Shown here one piece after another: positions 8,188 to 14,229 of a DNA stretch of 14,229 bases; position 1 is the first letter of the stretch, and every line of letters starts with the position of its first letter. A program made the translations under genes and the position numbers. The notes under the pieces are model-generated. The model was not told where the DNA came from. It saw nothing but the letters and a program-made list of their open reading frames with translations, and ran no database searches. Source of the stretch: Candidatus Peribacteraceae bacterium (GTDB lineage: Bacteria; Patescibacteriota; Gracilibacteria; Peribacterales; Peribacteraceae). The stretch is taken from the NCBI GenBank assembly GCA_013140485.1, contig JABFSS010000105.1:1-14229 (forward strand). The letters are read 5' to 3'.

Positions 8188-8964
8188 TCACGCGTGCCTC
8201 TTCCACAGAGCCTGGAAATGCTGTTCATGCAGCGCGACGAGTTCCGGTTGCCGGATGATGATGACGCGCGGGTTCTCGACGTCGCAGACGAAGTGCGAGA
8301 CTTGCCGGGAGCACATCATCAGACAATCTTTCTTGATGGGAAGTTCATCCGTCAGCATCGTCGTGCGCTTCTCGCGGGAATCATTGCGTTGAAACAGGAG
8401 GGCTTGGGGTTCGTACATGTTGAGCACGCGCGAGTAGATGTTCCTGCTGAGCCTCCGCGCGATAAAATTCCGTTCCTCGGGACATTCGTAGTTCATCTGG
8501 GCGGTCTTCCAGAAGTTGGGAGCGGTCCCGATCGCCAGGAATTCATTCTCGAACGTATCGGGAATCTTCACGTACTCGTCGCGGAACGCATCGACGCCTT
8601 CGCGAATCTCGATCGTATCGGGTTCCAGCTCATCGATGCCCATGAAGGGAAGCAGACGATCGAGGTTTTTCAGCGCCAGTTCGAGCCGCCGGAGTTTGCG
8701 CTGCTCGCCGCCGATATGCCGGGCGAGATGTTCCAGTGACAGAGGCGAGTACTCGCGCTGGCGGCCCTCCACGGTTTTGGGCTGCACCATTCCGCGCTCT
8801 TCCAGTTTCCGCATCGCGCGGTAGACCGTCACCGGAGGAATCTTGGTGCTCGCGATCAATGCCGGAATCGTCGCCGTCCGCTTCTTGAGGATCTGCAGAT
8901 ACAAGCGGATCTCCTGTTCGGTCAGGTCGGAGAGGCGCAGGAGATAGCGGATGCGGTCGATCAT
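8188..8964 (-). CDS. TrmB-family winged-helix transcriptional regulator
   Basis: A 258-aa regulator of the TrmB type. Residues about 12-75 form the winged helix: LTEQEIRLYLQIL, then IPALIASTKIPPVTVYRAMRKLEERGMV as the recognition-helix region, then a basic wing ending in REYSPLSLEHL. A coiled segment (about 85-105) follows, then a C-terminal effector-like domain beginning IEIREGVDAFRDEY, as in TrmB proteins with a phospholipase-D-like sensor domain. Four cysteines, C161, C214, C218 and C227, are in the effector half and could in principle sense metal or redox; this is speculation. The start at 8964 is 7 bp after the stop of C. The longer open frame to 9126 would overlap C and has no homology support. 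It splits the array into A-B-C and D-E, so it may regulate the array. Its ligand is unknown. Confidence 0.85.
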   Translation of the reverse strand: MIDRIRYLLRLSDLTEQEIRLYLQILKKRTATIPALIASTKIPPVTVYRAMRKLEERGMVQPKTVEGRQREYSPLSLEHLARHIGGEQRKLRRLELALKNLDRLLPFMGIDELEPDTIEIREGVDAFRDEYVKIPDTFENEFLAIGTAPNFWKTAQMNYECPEERNFIARRLSRNIYSRVLNMYEPQALLFQRNDSREKRTTMLTDELPIKKDCLMMCSRQVSHFVCDVENPRVIIIRQPELVALHEQHFQALWKRHA

Positions 8965-8970
8965 CAGTCT

Positions 8971-8981
8971 GTCAGTATACC
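8971..8981 (-). promoter_or_regulatory. GGTATACTGAC junction core before the regulator, without ribosome site
   Basis: The core shared by the array junctions recurs here and encodes the VY-stop end of C. The preceding bases read GGATAC instead of AAGGAGG, so the ribosome site is missing. C ends DTVY where A, B and D end KEVY. The regulator start is 7 bp past the stop, so it may rely on coupling or on its own transcript. Confidence 0.4.
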
Positions 8982-10633
8982 GTATCCAGGTAACATTGCT
9001 CGCAATAGACGATCTCCGGTCTCTTTGGATCGTACGTCGTCTGAACGTCCTTCTTGCACTTCGCACACTGTCGCTTCCAGAGCGTCCTCGGATTTCGTAG
9101 CGCCATTCGCCGGTTATGCCGTTCATCGGGATGCACGTGAGGAACGGGGAGTCCGCGCTCCCTGTAAAAAGCGAGTTCCTGCTTGATGATGCGGAACGGC
9201 CGGCCCGTCACTTCGCACGTTACGGCCCAGTTGAGGATGTCATCCGGGATGTCCTTGATAGAGGAGGGAAGCTTGGCTCCGGGGATGACCTTCTCGACTT
9301 TCGGCATCTCGTGTTCCTGCGTGCGCCACTTCCACCCTTTCGTTTCCACTTGTTCCTTCGTCATCGGGTAATACTCCTGTGCCGGCGTCTCGTTGTAGCC
9401 GAAGGGGAACAGGTCCGGTGGGAAGAATTCACCCCATTCTCCGGTCTTCTGCATATGCGCGATGATCTTCGGCACCAGTTCTTCGTACTGCTCTTTTGTG
9501 TACTGCTTGTTCAGAATGCAGTATTTCTTGTGACGTATGCAGCAGCAGCCGAAGCAGCTGTCGGACGAAATGCAGTAATTGCCGTAGTAGACGTCGGACT
9601 TTCCGTCCCAGCAGCACGCGTCGAAGAGGAAGTGCGTGACGCCTTCGCCGACGCCGCAGCATTCGTAACAGAGTTCCGCCGGGTGGCCCCACCGGTAGAC
9701 GTCGTAGCAATCTTTTCCGCCGCCTTTCATGTTCGTGCAGAATTTCGAGTCTTCCATTCCGTTGCAGTCGTAGCATGCCTGTGCGTTCTTGCAGTTGAGG
9801 AGGTAATTCCCGAATGAGCGCTCGTTCTGCAGGCCGATCATCGCCTTGCGAGGATGCGCGGCGAGGAGCTTCTTATACGCGGGTTCATCGAATACGGATT
9901 TCAGGCGTTCTTCGTAGGCGTCTTTTGTCAGCTGCTCGTTCAGATAGCAGTATTCCTTCTGTCTTAATCCCACGCATCCGGTGCAGTTGCGGCAACCGAG
10001 GCAGTCATAGAGGTATGCGGAGTCCGAACAGTTGGCGGATTGCTGTGCATTTCGCACGTTGTAGCAGTCGGAACAGTCCGTGCATTCGTAGCACAGCTCG
10101 AGGTTATAACTATGGGCGCAGTCCAGCGTGTGTTTGGCGTAGTAACAGTCCTGGCAGTACATGGATTTCTCGCTGTGGTCCGTGCAGAAGCACATGTGGC
10201 AGTTTTGGTTCCATCCCGCATAGTTCACGAACGGAGAGTTCTGGTTTCCGTGCACGATCAGCGACATGATCGGCACACTTTGAATCAACTCTTTCATCTG
10301 TTCGAAGAACGGTCGCGAAAAATCAAAATCCTTTCCGTACTGCATCGGGTCCCAACTGTCGCTCCACCACGTCTCGGCTTCGCAGACGGTCATCGGCGCG
10401 TCCGGAGCGTAGATCGACACGACGTCTTTCCCGGTATCGTCGGCTTTTCGCGTGTACAAGTTGCGAATATTCACAATCGATAACCTGCGCTGATCGCGGC
10501 ACTGAGGACAATACGTTGGCGGAGGAATGTCATAACGCTTCCCCGCAAACACAGGCGACACCTTTTGATAGAAGGCGAGATCATCCTGTGTGATCTCGAA
10601 TGACTGGCTACAGGCGGCGCAAGTTTTATTCAT
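8972..10633 (-). CDS. Cysteine-rich zinc-ribbon solenoid protein, paralogue C
   Basis: A 553-aa protein with about 42 Cys. The N-terminal ribbon uses C5/C8 and C42/C45 around the family motif FEITQDDLAFYxKxSPVFAGK and IPPPT. The second ribbon has lost three of four ligands (only C84 remains, followed by ETWWSDSWDP). Lobe 1 is the clearest example of the three-residue phase: from 145 to 232 every third residue is C, S, T, A, L, V, K or N, and only C150 is out of register. The hinge (about 234-275) is helical. Lobe 2 (about 281-372) ends with the cap KKYCILNKQYTKEQYEEL. A conserved block FFPPDLFPFGYNET follows, then a half ribbon (CEVTGRPF) and the intact C-terminal ribbon (C523/C526, C544/C547). 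ATG start at 10633, 7 bp after B's TAG. Confidence 0.92.
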   Translation of the reverse strand: MNKTCAACSQSFEITQDDLAFYQKVSPVFAGKRYDIPPPTYCPQCRDQRRLSIVNIRNLYTRKADDTGKDVVSIYAPDAPMTVCEAETWWSDSWDPMQYGKDFDFSRPFFEQMKELIQSVPIMSLIVHGNQNSPFVNYAGWNQNCHMCFCTDHSEKSMYCQDCYYAKHTLDCAHSYNLELCYECTDCSDCYNVRNAQQSANCSDSAYLYDCLGCRNCTGCVGLRQKEYCYLNEQLTKDAYEERLKSVFDEPAYKKLLAAHPRKAMIGLQNERSFGNYLLNCKNAQACYDCNGMEDSKFCTNMKGGGKDCYDVYRWGHPAELCYECCGVGEGVTHFLFDACCWDGKSDVYYGNYCISSDSCFGCCCIRHKKYCILNKQYTKEQYEELVPKIIAHMQKTGEWGEFFPPDLFPFGYNETPAQEYYPMTKEQVETKGWKWRTQEHEMPKVEKVIPGAKLPSSIKDIPDDILNWAVTCEVTGRPFRIIKQELAFYRERGLPVPHVHPDERHNRRMALRNPRTLWKRQCAKCKKDVQTTYDPKRPEIVYCEQCYLDTVY

Positions 10634-10634
10634 G

Positions 10635-10654
10635 AGGGGGCTAGTATACCTCCT
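10635..10654 (-). promoter_or_regulatory. B-C junction: ribosome site in a possible hairpin
   Basis: On the minus strand AGGAGG can pair with CCCCCT (five pairs, one A-C mismatch) around the 8-nt loop TATACTAG. This is the same geometry as the A-B junction. The left arm is the Shine-Dalgarno sequence of C and also encodes the final K-E-V of B; the loop holds the TAG stop. Confidence 0.4.
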
Positions 10655-12332
10655 TTAAGTAACATGCTTCGCAGTAAACAGACTCAGGACGGTCGAGAGA
10701 ATACGTCGTCCACATCTGTTTCTGACATTTCACACAGGCTCGTTGCCAGAGTCGTGGAGGATTCCTGCGAGCGAGACGTTCGAGATTTCGGCAATCAGGA
10801 CACTTGCAAGGAGGCGGAATGCCCATGTTCCGGTAGAAATCGAGCTCCTGCTGGATAATCCGATAATTTTTACCGCACGCCGTACACGCGAGGATCTCTC
10901 GGAGGATGCTGTCGGTCGCATCGCGGATATCGTTGGGCAGTTGATCAGGTTTCAGAGTTTCCTTTCCGGTCGTGTGCGGTAACCGATCACGCCATTTCCA
11001 ACCGCGCGCGATCACGTCCTCCTTCCTCAGTGGATACGATTCCGCGGCGTTCGTTTCGTTGTAGCCGAACGGAGAGAGATGGATCGGGAAGAAGCCGCCG
11101 AAGCCCCCAGCATCAATCATCTGTTGAATGATCGTGCCCGAGAGTGCTTCGTATTCCTCCTTTGTGTACTGCGTATTGAGGATGCAGTACTTTTTTCGTC
11201 GCAGTGAAACACAACCGAGAAGAAAATCACTCGACAGGCAGTTGTCGGAGTAGATCGCGTTATGCGACTGATTCGCGTAGATGCAGAAGCAGCTCATGTT
11301 GTTGTCGTCAACGGTGACACAGTCGTAGCACCACTGCGGAGCTCCAGCCTGTGTGATGTCGTAGCAATGTACGGGTGCATCTGATCGCTCAATCCATTTC
11401 GAATACTGTGAGTTGGTACACACGTAACCTTCATGAACATCTTTGCAATGGAAAAGATGATCGCCGAAACAATTCTCGCAGTTCTGCAGGTTCATGTTCT
11501 TCCTTGGGATCGTCAGAATGAACGCCGCGAATTCCTTCTGCAGTTTTTCGATGCCCGTTCGTGTTTTGAGTCCGTAGGAGGCGAGTGCTCGCATGTAATC
11601 CTCTTTTGTATGTGGCTTGTTGAAAATGTGATATTGCTTTTGGCGCAGTCCTGCGCACGCGATGCAGTCAGTGCAACCCTTGAGGTCAAACCCAAACGCG
11701 CAGTCCGTGCAGTTTTCGGAGTTCTGGAGGTAGATGCAGCGATAGATGCGCTGTGAATCGACGCTCTCGTAGGCGAGTTCAGAGCCAAGCTTGACTCCTT
11801 CACAGTCCACGCAGAATTTGGATTGATCGCAGATGCGGCAGTAGATGCAATCTTGCATCTTCCACATGCCAAAACAGAGGTAACAGTTCTTTGCGAATGC
11901 GACATCCTGGCAGTATGCGCAGTTTTCGCTCATCACGCCGTCATCATTGACCATCGCGCGCTGCACAACGCGGTCATAGAGTTCCCGGAATTGGTCGAGG
12001 AAGGGTCGCGCTGGATCAAAAGGTTTCCCGAAACTCAGCGGATCCCACTTGTCCGTGTACCAGCACGGATTACAGAACACGGGATAAGGATTTTCCGGCG
12101 AATGCACCGTGACGATACTCTTCTTACAGAGGTCGCACGAACGTTGATAGAGCGTGCGCTCATTGCGCCACGAGAGTCTCCGTTGCCTTCGGCAGTCGGG
12201 ACAGAGTGTGGGTGGTGGAATGAGATACTTCTTTCCAGCCAAGACTGGCGAGATCTTGTCGTAGAACGCGAGATCGGCATCCGTAATTTCGAAGGATTGC
12301 TTACACCATTGATTAGCGCAGGTCTTTTGCAT
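10641..12332 (-). CDS. Cysteine-rich zinc-ribbon solenoid protein, paralogue B
   Basis: A 563-aa protein with about 44 Cys, and the member with the most complete set of ribbons. Ribbon 1 is C5-x4-C10 with C44/C47, ribbon 2 is C66/C69 with C87/C90, and ribbon 3 is C483/C486 with C509, C511 and C514. The C-terminal ribbon is C533/C536 with C554/C557. Lobe 1 has phase-locked Cys at 138, 141, 150, 153, 162, 165, 168, 174 and 177, then after a slip at 199, 208, 211, 220, 223 and 226. Lobe 2 (about 285-383) has fewer cysteines. The open frame continues to 12365, but MQKTCANQWCKQSFEI at 12332 matches the family N-terminus and avoids overlap with A. Stop is TAG, the only one in the array. Cytoplasmic by lack of signal peptide; function unknown. 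Confidence 0.92.
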   Translation of the reverse strand: MQKTCANQWCKQSFEITDADLAFYDKISPVLAGKKYLIPPPTLCPDCRRQRRLSWRNERTLYQRSCDLCKKSIVTVHSPENPYPVFCNPCWYTDKWDPLSFGKPFDPARPFLDQFRELYDRVVQRAMVNDDGVMSENCAYCQDVAFAKNCYLCFGMWKMQDCIYCRICDQSKFCVDCEGVKLGSELAYESVDSQRIYRCIYLQNSENCTDCAFGFDLKGCTDCIACAGLRQKQYHIFNKPHTKEDYMRALASYGLKTRTGIEKLQKEFAAFILTIPRKNMNLQNCENCFGDHLFHCKDVHEGYVCTNSQYSKWIERSDAPVHCYDITQAGAPQWCYDCVTVDDNNMSCFCIYANQSHNAIYSDNCLSSDFLLGCVSLRRKKYCILNTQYTKEEYEALSGTIIQQMIDAGGFGGFFPIHLSPFGYNETNAAESYPLRKEDVIARGWKWRDRLPHTTGKETLKPDQLPNDIRDATDSILREILACTACGKNYRIIQQELDFYRNMGIPPPCKCPDCRNLERLARRNPPRLWQRACVKCQKQMWTTYSLDRPESVYCEACYLKEVY

Positions 12333-12334
12333 AG

Positions 12335-12354
12335 AGGAGGTCAGTATACCTCCT
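12335..12354 (-). promoter_or_regulatory. A-B junction hairpin masking the ribosome site
   Basis: On the minus strand AGGAGG and CCTCCT form a perfect 6-bp stem around the loop TATACTGA. The left arm is the Shine-Dalgarno sequence of B and encodes the final K-E-V of A, and the loop contains A's TGA. A ribosome finishing A would melt the stem, so B should be translated mainly when A is. This is an inference from the sequence alone. Confidence 0.5.
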
Positions 12355-14032
12355 TCAGATAGCAATCCTCACAGTAGACAGTCTCCGGACGGTCCGGAGC
12401 ATACGTCGTCTGCATTTCTTTCTGACACTTCGCACAGTTCCGCTGCCAGAATTTTCTCGGATTTCTCTGATAAAAACGGTCCAAGTGACGCTGGTCGGGA
12501 CTGCGGCGGGGGAGCGGGAGGCGCTGCTCTCGGTAGAACTTCAATTCCTGGGGTGTGACTTTAAATGGTTTGCCGGTGATCTCACATTTCACAGCCCAGT
12601 TGAGGACGTCGTCCGGAATATCATCGATGGAATCAGGAAGCGCAGAACTTTCAATAATTTTCTTTACGGGAGGAGGCGTATCCGTCGCATCGTCCCAGTT
12701 CCAACCGCGCGCCAGCGCCTCTTCTTTCTTTGTGGGGTAATACATCTGCGCCGTCGTCTTGTTGTAGCCGAATGGAGAGAAGGAAATCGGGAAGAACTCG
12801 CCCCATTCATCGGTGCTGCACATATGCTCGATGATCTTCGGCACGAGCGCTTCATATTCCTCTTTGGTGTATTGCTTATTGAGGATGCAGTACTGCTTGT
12901 GATGCGCATTGAAACATCCGAAGCAGTCCCTCGAGCTCTGCACGAACCAGCAGTACAGAAGATCGGAACAATTCACGTGGGTGTGGTGGCTGAAGAGCGC
13001 GTGATACGTGTCGTTGCCGGCAATGCAACATTCATACGATTCGCGGAGCTTGAGCCCGTACTGGTAGCAGTCGTAGAGATCCTTCGCGCCCGTGACGATC
13101 TGATACAGATACTTTCCGCTCTCGACATCTTCGCAATCAAAGCTGGCATGCGTGTCTTTGCAATTCTGCAGATGGTCACCGGAGCAGTTCTGCAGGTTCT
13201 GCCTCTGAAATTCCTTGAAGTGGTGACTCTTCTCGATGTCCTTCCGCCGCGCTTTGTACTTCTGATACTGCGCATGGGAACCCAAATCGATGGATGCCAT
13301 CTTTTTCTTGTACTCGTCGGCACTGAGTTGTTGATTCTCGAAGCAATATTCCTTCTCGCGCAATCCAACGCAGAGGAAGCAGTGCTTGCAGCCGATGCAG
13401 TCGCGCAGGAACGCCGACGAGCTGCAGTTGACGCAGTCCTGGCATCCCGTGAGTCCGTAACAACTGTGCACGTCGACGCAGTCGTAGCAGAGTTCGCAGC
13501 TCAGGTTGTAAAAACCGTCGACGCACGAGGTCGTCTTCTTGAATCCGTACCCGTAGTAGCAGTCTTCGCAGAAATCGGAGTGCATGATCAGGTAACAATT
13601 CTTCGCGAATCCCGCGTAGTGGATGTATTCGGAGTTCTGGACCGTCCCCGCGATCAGCAGATTTTGCGCCGGGACGTCCCGCCACAGTTCTTTCAATTGA
13701 TCGAACATCGGCCGGGAGAAATCCACGTCACGACCATACGTACAAGGATCCCAGCCGTCTCCATGCCAGCATTCGCGGCAGTACACGACTTTCTTGTTAT
13801 GCGGCGGTTGCTCGGTCAGCGTGGTCTTGCCGCAGAGGCCGCATTTTGCGGAATAGAAATTCCGCTCGTTGCACATTGCCGTTCGCCGTTGCTGCCGGCA
13901 GTCGGGGCAGTGCGTGGGAGGCGGGATCAAATATTTCTTTCCAGCAAAAACAGGGGAGATGCGGTCGTAGAAATCGAGATCGTCTTGGGTGATCTCGAAG
14001 GATTGGCTGCACTGGACGCAAGATTGATGCAT
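12341..14032 (-). CDS. Cysteine-rich zinc-ribbon solenoid protein, paralogue A (first of five)
   Basis: A 563-aa protein with about 43 Cys. Ribbon 1 is C5/C8 with C42/C45, and its fold region (FEITQDDLDFY to IPPPTHCPDC) resembles the 'probable zinc-ribbon' domains of hypothetical bacterial proteins. Ribbon 2 is intact (C64/C67, C85/C88). In lobe 1 all 16 cysteines from 146 to 230 fall on one three-residue phase, and the intervening phase positions are I, S, G, F, T, N, V, L and K. The helical hinge spans about 236-278. Lobe 2 runs about 283-382 and ends in the duplicated cap YCILNKQYTKEEYEAL. Then come FFPISFSPFGYN, a half ribbon (CEITGKPF, C483) and the C-terminal ribbon (C533/C536, C554/C557), ending LKEVY. 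The ATG at 14032 lies 24 bp past the RelE stop. I know of no assigned function for this architecture. Confidence 0.92.
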   Translation of the reverse strand: MHQSCVQCSQSFEITQDDLDFYDRISPVFAGKKYLIPPPTHCPDCRQQRRTAMCNERNFYSAKCGLCGKTTLTEQPPHNKKVVYCRECWHGDGWDPCTYGRDVDFSRPMFDQLKELWRDVPAQNLLIAGTVQNSEYIHYAGFAKNCYLIMHSDFCEDCYYGYGFKKTTSCVDGFYNLSCELCYDCVDVHSCYGLTGCQDCVNCSSSAFLRDCIGCKHCFLCVGLREKEYCFENQQLSADEYKKKMASIDLGSHAQYQKYKARRKDIEKSHHFKEFQRQNLQNCSGDHLQNCKDTHASFDCEDVESGKYLYQIVTGAKDLYDCYQYGLKLRESYECCIAGNDTYHALFSHHTHVNCSDLLYCWFVQSSRDCFGCFNAHHKQYCILNKQYTKEEYEALVPKIIEHMCSTDEWGEFFPISFSPFGYNKTTAQMYYPTKKEEALARGWNWDDATDTPPPVKKIIESSALPDSIDDIPDDVLNWAVKCEITGKPFKVTPQELKFYREQRLPLPRRSPDQRHLDRFYQRNPRKFWQRNCAKCQKEMQTTYAPDRPETVYCEDCYLKEVY

Positions 14033-14033
14033 T

Positions 14034-14049
14034 GGGTGTCAGTATACCC
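14034..14049 (-). promoter_or_regulatory. Non-coding copy of the junction core before paralogue A
   Basis: The minus-strand GGGTATACTGAC found at the ends of the paralogues appears here after the RelE stop, outside any gene. GGGT and ACCC can pair around an 8-nt loop. The hexamer TATACT, 8 nt before the ATG, could be a -10 element giving a nearly leaderless transcript. It could also be a remnant of a lost paralogue tail, since the frame reads E-R-V-Y-stop. Confidence 0.4.
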
Positions 14050-14056
14050 TCTCGCT

Positions 14057-14229
14057 TTACCGCAATCCCTTGTAGGTCCGTTCATTCTTTCTCGTGACCC
14101 GTCGAATTTCCACGTTCTTCGTTGCCGGATCCACGAAGAAGATAATCCGGTAGGGTCCCATGCGCACGCGGAACCACCCCTTCATTCCCTGGAGCGCTTT
14201 GATGCCGGGAACCTTTCGATAGTCATGTT
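14057..14229 (-). CDS. RelE/ParE-superfamily toxin, C-terminal part (cut by window edge)
   Basis: The last 56 codons of a RelE-type toxin are visible. The tail contains VRMGPYRIIFFVDP, then a KNVEIRRVTRKNERTYKGL ending. This is the familiar third-to-fourth strand and basic tail of RelE/ParE toxins, which cleave ribosome-bound mRNA (RelE) or poison gyrase (ParE). The conserved R-x-G-x-Y-R core is present; the residues further upstream are outside the window. Its antitoxin would normally sit next to it and would lie off the right edge. It ends TAA, 24 bp before paralogue A and on the same strand, so read-through transcription into the array is possible. The family call is firm, but the RelE versus ParE activity is not settled. 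Confidence 0.85.
   Translation of the reverse strand, partial: HDYRKVPGIKALQGMKGWFRVRMGPYRIIFFVDPATKNVEIRRVTRKNERTYKGLR

Noticed and set aside
8188..9126. Longer form of the TrmB regulator starting at 9126
   Set aside because: The extra 54 residues overlap paralogue C and are Arg/Ser-rich with no fold, whereas the Met at 8964 starts directly before a standard winged helix.
10641..12365. Longer form of paralogue B starting at 12365
   Set aside because: The 11 extra residues overlap the end of A and do not match the family N-terminus; the ATG at 12332 does.
4713..14032. Regularly recurring short sequences resembling a CRISPR or tandem DNA repeat
   Set aside because: The repeats are Cys codon clusters and homologous motifs in paralogous genes, differing at many bases and spaced by protein structure, with no constant repeat-spacer unit.
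4713..14032. Secreted disulfide-rich toxin or surface proteins
   Set aside because: None of the five has a signal peptide or membrane helix; all begin directly with a zinc-ribbon motif, which points to the cytoplasm.
4713..14032. Alternative genetic code with TGA as glycine
   Set aside because: TGA ends A, C, D and E at the same homologous position after VY, while B uses TAG there, so TGA acts as a stop.
1..14229. tRNA, rRNA or riboswitch
   Set aside because: No cloverleaf, rRNA core or known riboswitch motif was recognised; almost all of the window is coding.

Overview
The window looks like part of a bacterial chromosome from the Candidate Phyla Radiation (Patescibacteria), perhaps the Peribacteria/Peregrinibacteria side. 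This is an inference from gene style: large cysteine-rich zinc-ribbon proteins of unknown function, a lone HerA/VirD4-type ATPase and a TrmB-type regulator. The genetic code looks standard. TGA ends nearly every gene, at the expected homologous C-terminus, so the TGA=Gly code of some related lineages is unlikely.

Layout. From the right edge leftwards, nearly everything is on the minus strand in one tightly packed run. It starts with a 5'-truncated RelE/ParE toxin (14057-14229). Next come three tandem paralogues of a 553-563 aa cysteine-rich protein (called A, B and C here), then a TrmB-type winged-helix regulator (8188-8964), then two more paralogues (D and E). A VirD4/TraD/HerA-like ATPase (2429-4669) follows, then a 482 aa protein with three diverged repeats (984-2432) and a small unknown protein (431-805). 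At the left edge a plus-strand gene, probably cut by the window, runs convergently (3-407). Most gaps are 4-43 bp. The exceptions are 132 bp before D, if its homology-based start is right, and 178 bp between the repeat protein and the small gene; the latter holds a symmetric hairpin.

The unusual content is the five-member array. Each protein carries 37-44 cysteines and is built as N-terminal zinc ribbon, second ribbon (intact only in A and B), solenoid lobe 1, helical hinge, solenoid lobe 2, conserved FFP/YYP-type linker, half or full ribbon, and C-terminal zinc ribbon ending in VY. In the lobes the cysteines fall in strict three-residue phase. Where Cys is absent the same phase is held by Ser, Ala, Thr, Val, Leu or Gly. 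This predicts a very regular solenoid with a small-residue/cysteine core. Both lobes end in the same cap motif, so the architecture arose by internal duplication.

Junctions between paralogues share a core, GGTATACTGA, that encodes the last residues of one gene and its stop. Where another paralogue follows, the core is preceded by AAGGAGG, a Shine-Dalgarno sequence. Two or three junctions can fold it into a hairpin. The same core occurs outside any coding region in front of the first paralogue. The genes therefore look translationally coupled and perhaps individually promoted. Their biochemical role is unknown. With no signal peptide or membrane segment they should be cytoplasmic, which favours metal binding or reduced thiols over disulfides.
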